Source: Ophiura sarsii (lineage: Eukaryota; Echinodermata; Ophiuroidea; Amphilepidida; Ophiuridae). Taken from it: DNA of 64,000 nucleotides. The stretch is from NCBI GenBank assembly GCA_035610835.1, contig CM069455.1:46392074-46456073 (forward strand). The letters run 5' to 3'. The notes beneath the pieces were generated by a model. That model was not told the origin of the DNA, did not search any database, and saw only the letters and a list, made by a program, of their open reading frames with translations. A program made the translations under genes and the position numbers. Positions within the stretch are counted from its first letter, which is position 1, and each line of letters starts with the position of its first letter. Shown here in pieces: positions 32,167 to 43,357 of this stretch.

Positions 32167-34749
32167 TTGTGCATGTTTTACGAATTTTTTTTGGAGTCTG
32201 TATCTCTCCCTCCCAGCAAATCCCAAAAGTTGACAGCCCTGCACTCATATTCTCGTAATTGCTGTGTGTGTAATGTAGCGATCCTACCAAAGCAAAAGAA
32301 CTATGTTTCGTTAACGCCAAGTTCCCGAAACTATGCAAAAGAAGAGCCAATATTAAAGAAAAAACGTGATCTGGCACACTTCTTGGAAATTGTCGTCGGG
32401 GATCCTATCGACCTTACCAGATACAAGTACCTTTGTGATCGGTGCCATCGACACATCGTCAACATCCAAAAAAATTGGATAGTCATCACGGAACTATATC
32501 GTATAACCAAAACAGTTCGCCAAAATGCTGAAAACTCCGGAGAGCCTGACGAAAACGGTCACCCTGGGGTCGTGGTGGTGGACACAGATGCAGAAACTGC
32601 ACAGAATAAGCCTGAGATGGTGGCGGAGAATGGACTGCACACATCGTGTTCACCACCCAGGGGTTCACCAACAGCTGCCCGTGGTGGTGAGTGCTCAGGA
32701 GAACACAGGCCTTCATCTTCCTGGTCACAGCCAATAGTAGTTCGACCATCAGTTGTCAAACAACAGGTATGATCATACACTAGCAACCAAAAGTATTAGG
32801 ACACCTTGCAAGCTGTAAATTGAGAGAAAACACTGGGAATCTATTGAACTACTGTGTTAGCTTTTTGGTATTCTAGGGTTATAAAATTAATGGAAAGTTC
32901 GTAAAAGTTTGTTACAATGAATTTGGGATGATATTCCAACGTAAGCTATTATCATTTAAAAGGTAAACATTTGTAACAATATTTCAGTGATGTATATTTA
33001 GTTAATTTGAGCAAAAACTCTAAAGTCATGTTGAAATGATAGCCCTGTGTAGTGTAGTGTGCTCAGGTTATGTGGGTACTATGAGAAAGTACAGATAATT
33101 TGGTTGGTTTCCATTTAAAATATGAAAGTAAAGGTGTCAAAATGAAACTAAATTTCCCTCCCAAATATCTTATTATGAAGATGAATTAAGAGATCAGGTG
33201 TCAATATGTGTGAAAGATTAAAGACTAGTGACGATATTGGGATTAATAGTTTTACTTGAGTGAATCCATTGACATACAATCGAGAAAGGTTTTTTGAAAG
33301 GAAGTCAAAATTGTCAGACTACCCACCATAGGGTTACATTGGCTATAATGAGGTTTATGAATTATTCAGGAGCTATTTCCAATGGGAAATTTGTATGGGG
33401 ATTTCACGAAGGAACATGTTTTCTTCAATTGCATGGAAATGAATTAGCGGATGTTGTAGGAAACATGAATTTATTAATGAGAAGAAATTCAACAACACAT
33501 GTGTTCAACTCGTAGTAAAATATTACACTCATAATTGAATATATCGGATGATTTTGACACCATAAAACATAATGGTATTATACATGTATATAGTAGGTTC
33601 AACCAGTGACACTTGAACATGTTTAAAGGAGCACGGAGACTGGCGACAAAATGGAATTTGAACAAAATAATTCGTGTCAATTATAGCCAAGGTATAATAG
33701 AAACAGATAGAATAGTAACAGAAACGTAATATTTGGCAGAAAAGGGTTAAAGTGATGGCACTAGATAGACATTCTATTGAAGCCATATGTGATCTACATT
33801 GAAATTATCAAATTGTGATATATAATGCATGATAAACTGCGAATTACGGTGAACGGTTTCAGATGGTAGTATAATGCCTAAAGTATTTGGTTCGAAAAAC
33901 TCAATTTTCAGGGAAATTGAGGGCGCACTCACATACAAATCTCGCAATGCCCCTTTAACTGTCACTGGTTCAATTCAAGTTCATCATATTGCCAGGCTAC
34001 ACCATATTCAGCGCATGCCCAGAAAAGGTACCGTTACTTTAAAGTTCTTAAAAATTCTATTGCTATCAAGTTTTAGGCATATTACTTCCACGGATTTCAT
34101 TCAAATAATATCATTTATATTGTATCTGTATTTATTTCAGAAACCAACGAAGTGTCAACATACAGCCGCGGGAAAGAAGAGGCATCTACCATTTGTGTGC
34201 ACATATTGCCATCGATCAGTCTTCTGTGATTTTGACAGATACAAAATGCACATGGGACGTCATGTAAGGCAGACAGGGTTTGAACAATGGGTGAAATGTT
34301 CATCTGCAAGACGCCGCGATGCTTGTAGACTTGTCTCACGTCCTACATTGGCAAAGCAGAACCCGCGTAAGAGATTCTCCCGTGCAGGTCATGACCTCAC
34401 ACCGGATAATATTCACGCCAGAAAGACAAAGACGACCGTCAACAAACTACACCGAAGTTCATTCGGTGATCAGAGTTTTATGCAGCCTCTCGAACTCGAC
34501 AGAAATGGGCGAGAAAGCCTGTCTCATTATGAAGATAATACCATAATACCATACCAATGTTTTCGACCGTGGAGCAGGACGAGTCATGAAAGCAGTACCC
34601 ATAGCGCAGAAAAATCACAACTGTATTCATTCTATAACCAACCATTCTCTCAGTCACGTGATTCTACTGAAAAGAAGGTCTATGTAAGACTAGTTCCAAA
34701 GAGAAACCGCACAAATGTTTACACTGTGGCAGAAATTATTCACAAATAG
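32167..34749 (+). CDS. Zinc-binding protein with ZAD-like domain and one C2H2 finger
   Basis: Exon 32167-32766 (start uncertain; an acceptor-like 'ctccctcccag' at 32205-32215 could make it an internal exon) encodes 'NCCVCNVAI' and, about 70 residues on, 'YLCDRCHRHI', a paired CxxC arrangement like zinc-finger-associated domains, then a Ser/Pro-rich linker. It ends in phase 0 before 'gtatga'. Exon 34141-34749, after 'tttatttcag', continues in phase 0 with one C2H2-like finger 'FVCTYCHRSVF..RYKMHMGRH' and a long basic tail. Probably a nuclear DNA-binding protein. The GTATGA donor is weak. An in-frame open stretch 33874-34140 lies in the intron and is not needed. Confidence 0.6.
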
Positions 34750-34795
34750 GGATCTAATCATCAGATGAAAAAGACTCATAAAACAAATTAGAAAC
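34680..34795 (+). pseudogene. Out-of-frame decayed C2H2 finger at the gene's 3' end
   Basis: In a different frame from the preceding exon, 'KEKPHKCLHCGRNYSQ' reads as a classical finger linker and CxxC half, and after another shift 'SNHQMKKTHK' gives the HxxxxH half. The gene's current frame runs over it and stops at 34749. It suggests that a former finger array was lost by frameshift. Confidence 0.55.
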
Positions 34796-34799
34796 GGTA

Positions 34800-35720
34800 G
34801 TGAATCATACTGTGTCTAATTTTTATTAACAGTCAGCTCCGGAACGAGAGCCTGTTTCACTTGAGAGCGCTAACAATTGACGTCAGAGCGTCACTAAATA
34901 GCACTAAATAGCACGCCCTCAAATAAATAATTGCCTCGTAATACGTAATTTCTGAGTTTTTAGAAATATTATAAATATCATAATTTTATGTTGCTATCTG
35001 TCGTCTGTTTAGTAGACTTGCATGAAGTCTGTCAGACACACACAACAACGGTATGGTGTAAAAGGAAGTGGCAAACTGAGATAAAATATATCCAACAAAC
35101 AATTAAACGTGTTTAATCATATTCAGGGTGATAATTTCCGAGACTGCACCATTTTCAGGGAGATAATACGCTTCTATTAAGTCTATACCTAAGCAGACGG
35201 CAAAACAGCGCTATAGCGCCATCAAGATGTCATCACAACAAAGTTAAAGTTCCCGGATCACCTCATTAAAATATTTAGAAAAACGCGCGACCTGTTATTT
35301 ACGTATGATCATTGCACAGTATAGGAGTTTCCTATCCTATCAACAGTAAACCTTTCCAACAAACAATTAAACGTGTTTAATCATATTCAGGGTGATAATT
35401 TCCGAGACTGCACCATTTTCAGGGAGTGTATAATACGCTTCTATTAAGTCTATACGGACGATACAAAACAGATTAGCGAGTTGATAGAATATCTCTAGGA
35501 AGACGTCAACATCCTCGGGAGCATGGTGATCCTTCCGGGCGTCAGTAGTCCGTGAAAGGATTTCTCAGTAAACTATGCACTATTGGACAGTAAATCCTGT
35601 ATTTTAATGGTGGGTAATCCGATATTCTTTATTTCATTATTTTCATCCTGTCGTTGTACTCCAACATTTACATTTCCCTAGGAGTTGCTATTTGAGATGT
35701 GTGAGGTTTTTCTGTGTTAA
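34800..35720. repeat. Noncoding with a 100-bp direct repeat
   Basis: 35091-35187 and 35355-35455 are near-identical direct copies ('tccaacaaacaattaaacgt' onward), 264 bases apart start to start. Otherwise no gene or motif seen. Confidence 0.8.
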
Positions 35721-36043
35721 GGGGGGGGGGGGGGGGGGGGGGGTCTTAGTGGATATGAGGTTCGGGGATGTGCCGCCAAATAGGGTCCCGTTTTACACCC
35801 TCTGTTAAATGAATGACCCCTTTTTAAAAGTAATTTCTGGTAATTTTATGGGAATAAAAGGCTTTAGTTTTGCTGATTTTCACAGACATTTTAGCAACAT
35901 CTGTTAAATATATAGGAAGATTATGAGTCTCCGGTACATATAATGGGTTCATTTCGCCCCGAAAATGGGCAAATGTTTGTGTCAATATTTATTTTGATGG
36001 TGGTCCATCCCTATCAAAAATATCTGAGTACGCCCGCCCCCGG
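35721..36043. mobile_element. G-run to C-run bounded insertion with GTTAA direct repeats
   Basis: It starts with 23 G (35721-35743) and ends 'cccgcccccgg'. 'gttaa' occurs at 35716-35720 and 36044-36048. Same layout as 30300-30634, although the interiors are not obviously alike. Confidence 0.4.
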
Positions 36044-36048
36044 GTTAA

Positions 36049-37560
36049 ACCTTCATCTTAACTGAATACTCAGATAAATATCAACATATTCAATTCACAT
36101 TCAAACTAAATAGTTTATATCGCCCTGTTAAGAATTTCGTTAGCTGCCATGTATACATCGTTCGCCTCAAAATACTATACTTCCTCCAAGATTGATAAAT
36201 CATGAATTCATAAAAAAGAATACAGTTTCAAATGTCGCAGATTTCAATGTGCCTGGGATATGTGCTAGCCTTTCACCAAGGCTTTGTGGCGGTAAACAGT
36301 GCCATACAAAATCAATGATATTAATATTATCACAATACTATAGTAGTTTGATCAGTTCCAAATTGGCAAAGCCTCCTAAAAGCAGCGATTGGATACAGAA
36401 GGACGCATCGCACTGTGTATCAGTGTGAGTGCGATCAAAACCGCGTGCGTGTGGCAATACACGCGGGCGTAAACTTGGATTACTTTTACGTAAGGAGAGA
36501 TCAAAACCGAATATTTCTCGCCAATTTAGAACTGTATAGATGAAAACATCTCTCAAATTGGTGTGGATATTTTGCGACTTTTACTCTGCACTGAAATGGT
36601 AAATTGGTAAACAAAAAAGGTCAAAATCACTCCTTTGAGTCCCATCTTCAACAATTCTCACATAATTTATCTTAACCAATCTAAAACACTTCGAACATCT
36701 TGTTAACCGGATGTGAAAAAGATGTTCACTTCTGGCAGGAAAAATGAAAATTGGCTTTGATGGGGTTGTTCTGAAGGGCGTCATGTTTTCAAAATTCAGA
36801 AAACCCTCAATTTTTGAGCAATGGTTTTGCAGTAATCTTTGATTTCAAATGGCCGTCATTCAAACATAGGAGTGTGAGGAAGGGTAGTCGTTCCGAGCGG
36901 TATATCAATATACACTCAAGGTGGTGTATGCAAATCAGGCACTGGTAATACAGATAGTTTTCTTTCGCTATATACAGCAATCTTTATTCGTCATTTCGAT
37001 GGCTTTATTCTTTTCAATCATATCTTTAAGTTAGAGAATTCTGAAGGTGAACTTCCTAATCTCGATGTTGTATTGATGAGTCTTGTTATGGAAGTGACCA
37101 GGCCTCAAATTTCGTCATTTTAGGGGCACGGCAACTTTGGCCTTAAGAATATACCATTTCGAAGGGCACCGAGGCCATGTTCTGGGGCACCAAGGCCAAA
37201 CCAAGATTTGAATCAAAGGCATCAAGGCCATTATATGTTTTAGGACTTTTAATATATAAATACATTACCGTGACTACAGTCGTTTTTGTTTGTCAATCAA
37301 CATATTTTAATACCATAAATGCAAATCTGGGAAACCACCGTGACCTAAGGATGAGCCTTTCTCCTCCCTAACCATCTGAACCTGGAGGTCTGTGAACCCA
37401 TTGACAGTCAATCAACTCTTGAATACCATGTGCTGAGGCTAAGGGAATTTTGCCATCTAGACAACAACACAGGCCAAAGGTTGATGACCTCCAAGCAGAG
37501 GTGGGTGTGTGCAAGCACAGGAGATGTTAGACTCTCAATCCAATTTGTTTCCAAGTAATT
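36049..37560. other. No gene recognised
   Basis: Mixed-composition unique sequence. Short open frames lack domains, codon signal or splice support. A 'ggcac..aaggcc' word recurs near 37130-37220. Confidence 0.5.
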
Positions 37561-37912
37561 TCTTCAAGTTATCTTTTTCAAGTTATTTATTTATTTAAAG
37601 TTATTTATTTATTTATTATTTACTTAAATAGATTTTATCTAAATTTATTTATTTAAAGTTATTTATTTAAAGTTACTTCCATCAAACTTGGGACACCTAG
37701 TCAAATCTAGTCATCTCTTCCGGTACCGTTTGAGCCATGGGGCCTCACTCAGACGGTGCTGCTGTCCATGTAGGGAATTATACCAAACAAATTTGTATTT
37801 TCAATGTTTGCAACTTTTGGATTTGTCAAACCCACACATATTATTCGTAATAAATAATTTGTATTTTCAATATTTGCAACTTTTGGATTTGTCAAACCCA
37901 CACATATTATTC
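37560..37912. repeat. TTATTTATTT low-complexity tract and 66-bp tandem duplication
   Basis: 37570-37680 is a degenerate (TTTA)n-rich run. 37791-37846 and 37857-37912 are two near-identical copies of a 56-bp segment with a period of 66 bp ('caacttttggatttgtcaaa'). Confidence 0.85.
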
Positions 37913-38612
37913 AGAATATCAGTCTACCTAAAACATGCAGACATATTTTGGTTAAATTACCTATAATTATGTACACAAAAATTGTTTAGTGATTTGTTGG
38001 CGTCGAATTCAACGTTGTTTGCATGGTGTGTGTTCCGCTATAGCTACATTGCTATACCTTTTTTATGGCATGTTTACCGTGCTAAAATGTTCTCGGAAAT
38101 GGTCGGGATAGGAATGGAATACATATTGAATCATAGAGTAAAACATGTTAGTTGTATTTGGAATAATTGATCAGAGTTAAGTTTATCGGAACACCCGACC
38201 GGGAGCCAAAAGGCAATGGCCGCGATGGCCGCGATGTAATTTGAGTCCTGGAAGTGACCCCAAACCAAAAACCTATCTACATAATATCAAAACTATTACA
38301 AGCTACACTACGAGCTATTCAGGAAGATACTGACTTCCTGTCGTGACTTACTTGTTCTAAAACCTTTGACCAATCACAATACAATATTCACAAGTATTGT
38401 ACGGTTATTGAATCACATAACACCCGCATTTAAACTAGGTCGCTATTGTCTTTACTTGGTAGTCATCGAACTAATTATAATTAGTACAGATGGTGAAAGT
38501 GACTTACTAAACTATGGGACTGTTGTCTTCATCCATAATTAGCACAGATAATGGAAGTGCCTTAATGGTACCAAACTATAATTAGGCCCTTGTTCTTATT
38601 CACCTCACCTGC
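37913..38612. other. No gene recognised
   Basis: Unique AT-rich sequence between a tandem duplication and a MITE; no supported feature. Confidence 0.5.
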
Positions 38613-38615
38613 TTA

Positions 38616-39077
38616 GGGAGCAGTTCCATTTGTACGTGATAAAAATTGCGAGAATGTTCCGGGCCCCGATGAGGTTTTTTTTTATCGCGAACAGTTGCGC
38701 GAACAGTTGCGAGAAGCAAAGGATTATTTATCGATAGCGTATTACCGCTTGTTTAAATATAACAATAGATAAGTGGTCGGTATGTAAATAGAGCTTCGGG
38801 CTATTTATTCTAGTGTAAGGTACAAATTCAGCATTTCATGTTTTTAGAGATAATGTTATTGATTATGGATGTTTAACGTAAATTGTATTATCCTCGTGTA
38901 TTTGCTAAACAATGTCCCGCTCTATTTGCTAAACATACCCCAGGGTATGGCAGAGGCCTCGTATCGGGGCCTGATGACTATTTTATCGCGAATCAACTTG
39001 AAAAACATCGGGTCCAAAACATATCAGGCCCCGATACAGTCGCGATAAATTTATCGCGTATAAATGGAACTGCTCCC
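38616..39077. mobile_element. MITE with TTA target duplication (PIF/Harbinger-like)
   Basis: Terminal inverted repeats of about 37 bp begin 'gggagcagttccattt' and end with the complement. TTA lies at 38613-38615 and 39078-39080. The interior has 'gcgaacagttgcg' and 'tatcgcg' palindromes. The 3-bp TWA target and GGG terminus fit PIF/Harbinger non-autonomous elements. 462 bp, no coding sequence. Confidence 0.75.
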
Positions 39078-39080
39078 TTA

Positions 39081-40089
39081 TTTAGTTAATTAATTAATAT
39101 ATACAATTCTATTGCATTTTTTGAAAAATCCCCACTGCTTTCAATGAGTCCAAATCATTATTATGAATTATTTATCTCCTTTAGTCTTCTGTAGCCCCTC
39201 TGAGATACGAAGACTTGCACTTGACCTGCGAGGAGGAGACACGTTGAAGTTGCTTGGCCCCTTTCCTTGATAACTCATAGTTAATGAATCTCACGCACCG
39301 CTCTCATCAGCAAATTATGTTGTGGACAGGAGCCTGATCAAGTTTAACACTGTTCATGCTCGATATGCTCGATAAGGCGTTTTCAATCTCCTGAACCCTT
39401 CACAATCCAAATATGGCTTCGTTCTGCTTAAGGGTACCTGCCGCCATTGATGGTATAGTATCATTGTGAGGAATTTGATGATCACCGTTATGTAGACACT
39501 GGTAATTTGTGAGATGGCACCATATCTATCGTTGTCATATCTGGTGGAAAAGCCTTTGCAAACGTTGTTGGTTTTTTTCTCATTTTTTTAATAACATGAA
39601 TACGGTAGTACCGTTTTGAATGTAGGGGACATTGTAAATATATTGAATTTTGTAAACAGAAACAAAACTCTTAGATTTATGGCATCTCATACGATTCACC
39701 AATGGGCTACCACCTATAATGGTCAATGAAGTTACCTGCTTAGGTGACTCCATCCTCCATAAATACCAATTCCATTGGGTCAACATTTCACATGCCACTA
39801 CGTAAGTATTAACCTTATAATCTTTAGTGTATAATTGATGCATATACCAGTGATCTAAAAAATGAACTTTGAACACATTCTTTTATCATATGCTGGCATG
39901 GTAACATTATTTGCAATCTAACAGTATTTGTGCTACAATACTGTTAATCAATATGTACACGAACCGATTTGTTTTCCATTTTTTACTTCAAACTATATCA
40001 CAGGGTGTTTAATTCGTATGTTTTTAATTATCTGCAATAAATAAAAAGTGAAGGGAGTAAAGTAAGAACAAAAGAAAAGATATATAGCA
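39081..40089. other. No gene recognised
   Basis: Unique sequence. An open frame on the minus strand (39580-39876) has no recognisable domain. Confidence 0.5.
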
Positions 40090-40564
40090 TTTGACTAATG
40101 TTCACAACAATATCAAATATCAATATTACCTCAATTTCAAAAATCGAATTCCCACATATTAATTGTTCCTCGGGCATTAGCATTTCCCTGAATTCCAAAA
40201 GCCCTCTTCCAAAGGTTCCCTCTAAACACCAACATTTCCCTTCCAATATTACATGTCAATTGTTCAAAATCCACCCATCATAAAATCTTCAAGATTCTAA
40301 CATTTCCATACAAACACTAAATTTCCTGCAAATTCCGTATCCCCCGAACTTTCATCCGAACACCCCAATCTCTCTGAAAACAATTTTCCCATTTGATATC
40401 ATTCGAAATGCCCTTCAATTTCCATAATTGTCCAAACAGATACCATTTTATGCATTCAGATACCCTACATTTCATCGGAAGGATTACGGAAAAAATCAAA
40501 TGTCTCTGAAATTATCCCTCATAAATTACGGTACCTTTCAAATTTCTAAATGTCAACATATTTC
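40090..40564. repeat. Degenerate 'acatttcc'-rich tract
   Basis: The words 'catttcc', 'aatttcc' and 'aattcc' recur every 20-35 bases on the + strand with little G. It looks like an old, decayed short tandem repeat. No gene. Confidence 0.4.
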
Positions 40565-41410
40565 TCTTTCCACATATTCAAACAATGCCCAACTTCCTGA
40601 TGTCCTCAATGGAAAATAAATAAAAACAGTCGATCTATATTATATGTAATCATTGAAAATATTGATAGTGTAATAGTATAGCTCAATTAGAGACAATAAT
40701 ATGTGAAGCAAATACTTAAAGGTATATGTTCCGATCACTTTTTTAAGCTATGATTTTTTTTTTCATATCAAGATATTTTGTTATCAGGAGAATCCCCATA
40801 TTTTTTCATTATGCCTGTAAAATCTTAGGGGCCAGAAATGTTCCATTTAGAAATTATAGGCTAAAATGTGGTAAATTACTGCCAAAGGTGGTTAACCACC
40901 AACCAGTTTGTGTAGTACTCAATGGGCAAATATGTTGTGACATTGTGTTTCTAAAAATAGAACCGTTGGAGTTGTGCAACTCAAACTTTGGAATGCGACA
41001 ATTTTAAGGATGACCTTTCATGGAAAATAGAAAATACCAAGTTGAAAATCGGGCCAGCAATCGGAACATCTACCTTTAAATTGGTTGTGATAGCACATAG
41101 CACCTACGCTATTTAAATGGTTGCTACATACTGTGTTAACCAATAATTTAAGGGATATACATGTATATCACAATATTAAACTCAATACTTCCCTTACATT
41201 CTTAAATTATCTCCATATAATTTCTTTCCAAGCACCAACATCTTTACTTGTAGAGCATCCGTCTTTCCACATATTCAAACAATTCCCCAGATTGACAAGA
41301 TAATCAATCTATGTAATCATTGAAAATATTGATATTGTAATATTTATTAATAGCTCATAGAGACAATAATATGTGTATTAATGCAAATATTTAAACTGGT
41401 TGTGATAGCA
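40565..41410. repeat. Local direct duplication, one copy holding a MITE
   Basis: 40565-40719 plus 41080-41095 matches 41263-41410 ('ctttccacatattcaaacaa', 'gtaatcattgaaaatattga', 'agacaataatatgtg', 'ttggttgtgatagca'). The first copy is interrupted at its TTAA by the element 40716-41079; the second has the intact 'tatttaaactggttg'. Confidence 0.85.
40716..41079. mobile_element. Second TTAA-flanked MITE (piggyBac-like)
   Basis: TTAA at 40716-40719 and 41076-41079, termini 'aggtatatgttccgat' and the complement of 'atcggaacatctacct'. Same family as 25249-25601. The duplicated flank at about 41388-41410 gives the empty site with a single TTAA. Confidence 0.85.
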
Positions 41411-42012
41411 TCTATACAATTAAACAAATCCATATAATATGTTGTTTATATTCTTAAGACAAACGAGGAAGTTATATCATAAAAGTAAATGAAGTACCAC
41501 ACATTTTTTTCTATGGCAAACCTTGTTTCTGCTTCTAACTCAATTACCAGCTTAGTGTCGTATAAAAGGAGGAGAATAATAAGACTTATTTTATTCAAAA
41601 ATATTGTTATCATACGTAAAAATGAAACATTGTTTTGTTCAAATTCCACTATAGTAGGATGATATTTAACCTTTCCCCATTTGTGAAAGGCTAATTGCTG
41701 GGCTGTGATTGGTCCATAAGTGATGTGCGGGGTTTCCCAGTCTCCTAACGTAACATGATGTCATAAGTATTGCCAGAAACCACATAATCTAGCACAAATA
41801 GTGTACCTTGAACTGCCGACCATTGCTCTTAGGTTAAATTGGGACATAGCTGTTAGGTTAAATTGGGACATAGGTAACTATTTAAATGGCAACGTTATGA
41901 GTGCTACATGAAACGCCCCTTCGCCATTATTCTAAAGATATCCAACTTTGGTTCATATTGTTATGGCTGGTTCACTTTTGTTTCCAAAACAGATTTAATA
42001 TATGAATTACTA
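41411..42012. other. No gene recognised; left border of copy B
   Basis: Unique AT-rich sequence up to the point where similarity with the left end of the window begins. 'gttaaattgggacata' is directly repeated at about 41833 and 41857. Confidence 0.5.
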
Positions 42013-43357
42013 TTTTTTGTTGTCCACGGAGGAATGAAGTTCAAACATTTCTGTCAAGGTTACACTTAGGTAAGTCAATCTGGTTTTTGTTTTGTTATTT
42101 CGTTGTAATATCCATACTAAATAATCCTCCTCAATACGACTCAATACAATCAGAGACTATATTTAGGGATTCATAATGTTTTAGCGTATGTGTATCACCT
42201 ATCTACGACGGTGTTCGCGTCGTCTGCGTGATTTATTTAAATAATTTCGCAGAGTGCAGAACGCAGATTGGTGAATTGATGCCCATGATTTAACCCCATT
42301 CAACAACGACAATTTTATTCAAACCTTGAACACTAACATTATCAATTTAAATTATTATTATAAAGTTCCTTTTGGATTCCAAAGTTGATGTAAACAGCGT
42401 GTGCACGATTATTCCAAAACAACTACATACATTGCGACTACGATCGCGTAGCGCGTAAGCACATTATCCGCGTAGTGCGGTTCGATCAGCGTGCTGGTTT
42501 TTTCCATAGCAGCGTGGTTTATGCTACTAAATTTGATAGAGGACTTTCCAACAGTATATCTTTGGAAACTAACGCATATGGGATGTATTTTTAACTATGT
42601 TTGTCCCGCATACTTTTCCTTATGACCGTAAGCAGTTTTTTCAATGAAAAATAATTTGGGGTCACTAGTGGTCAAAATGTTAATTTTTACCCTTTCATTG
42701 AAAATGCATCTTGTCTCACAGGAAATCAATATATCCATTTGTTCGTCGCACATATCCGGTCTTCAGCGATTAAAAGTTGCATGTCATATGGGGTCACTAG
42801 GGGTCATTGAGCTTTCCAGAGGTAAACTTTAAGAAATGCTCCGATCGGAACGGACTTATTTAATCTTACTTGGTTTGGTGAAACAAGAAATAGTGAATCA
42901 TCATAACCAGATCAAAACTCAAGAAGGAGTCATTAGGGATAACTATGTTAATTTTCGATCCGTTTACTTAAAATGCTATTTTTAAAGAGGAAATGACTGA
43001 ATACTGTCAGAATTTTGTCAAAATATTCTTTGGTTCGTCGTATTTTTAGCGATTAAAAGTGACATGTCGTTGACCTATAGGCCTACAGGGGTAAAATTAA
43101 AGGAATGCTGAAGATCAATATCGTTTGCTGGTGTCCCTCTCCCTTTTCTTTAACTCTTAATTATCTTATTACACTGCATTTTACAATTGGGCCTCATTTT
43201 CCTTTAGTTTATGTCCCGCCCCTAAGTGACTATTTTTCACTAGTCACATGTTTTATTACACAGCACTCGCATAACAATTGTATTACTCATTTTAGATCAA
43301 TACCAAGTTTCTGGCATATCTCTGTACATCTTGATAGACCAATAACAAGCGGGCATT
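42013..43357 (+). promoter_or_regulatory. 5' flank of the copy B OTU-NACHT gene
   Basis: Matches 1-426, 1087-1213 and 1948-2547 of copy A without the two elements inserted there. It has its own extra stretch at about 42780-43020. A conserved acceptor-like 'cattttag' ends at 43295, before the start exon. No promoter motif is assigned. Confidence 0.4.
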
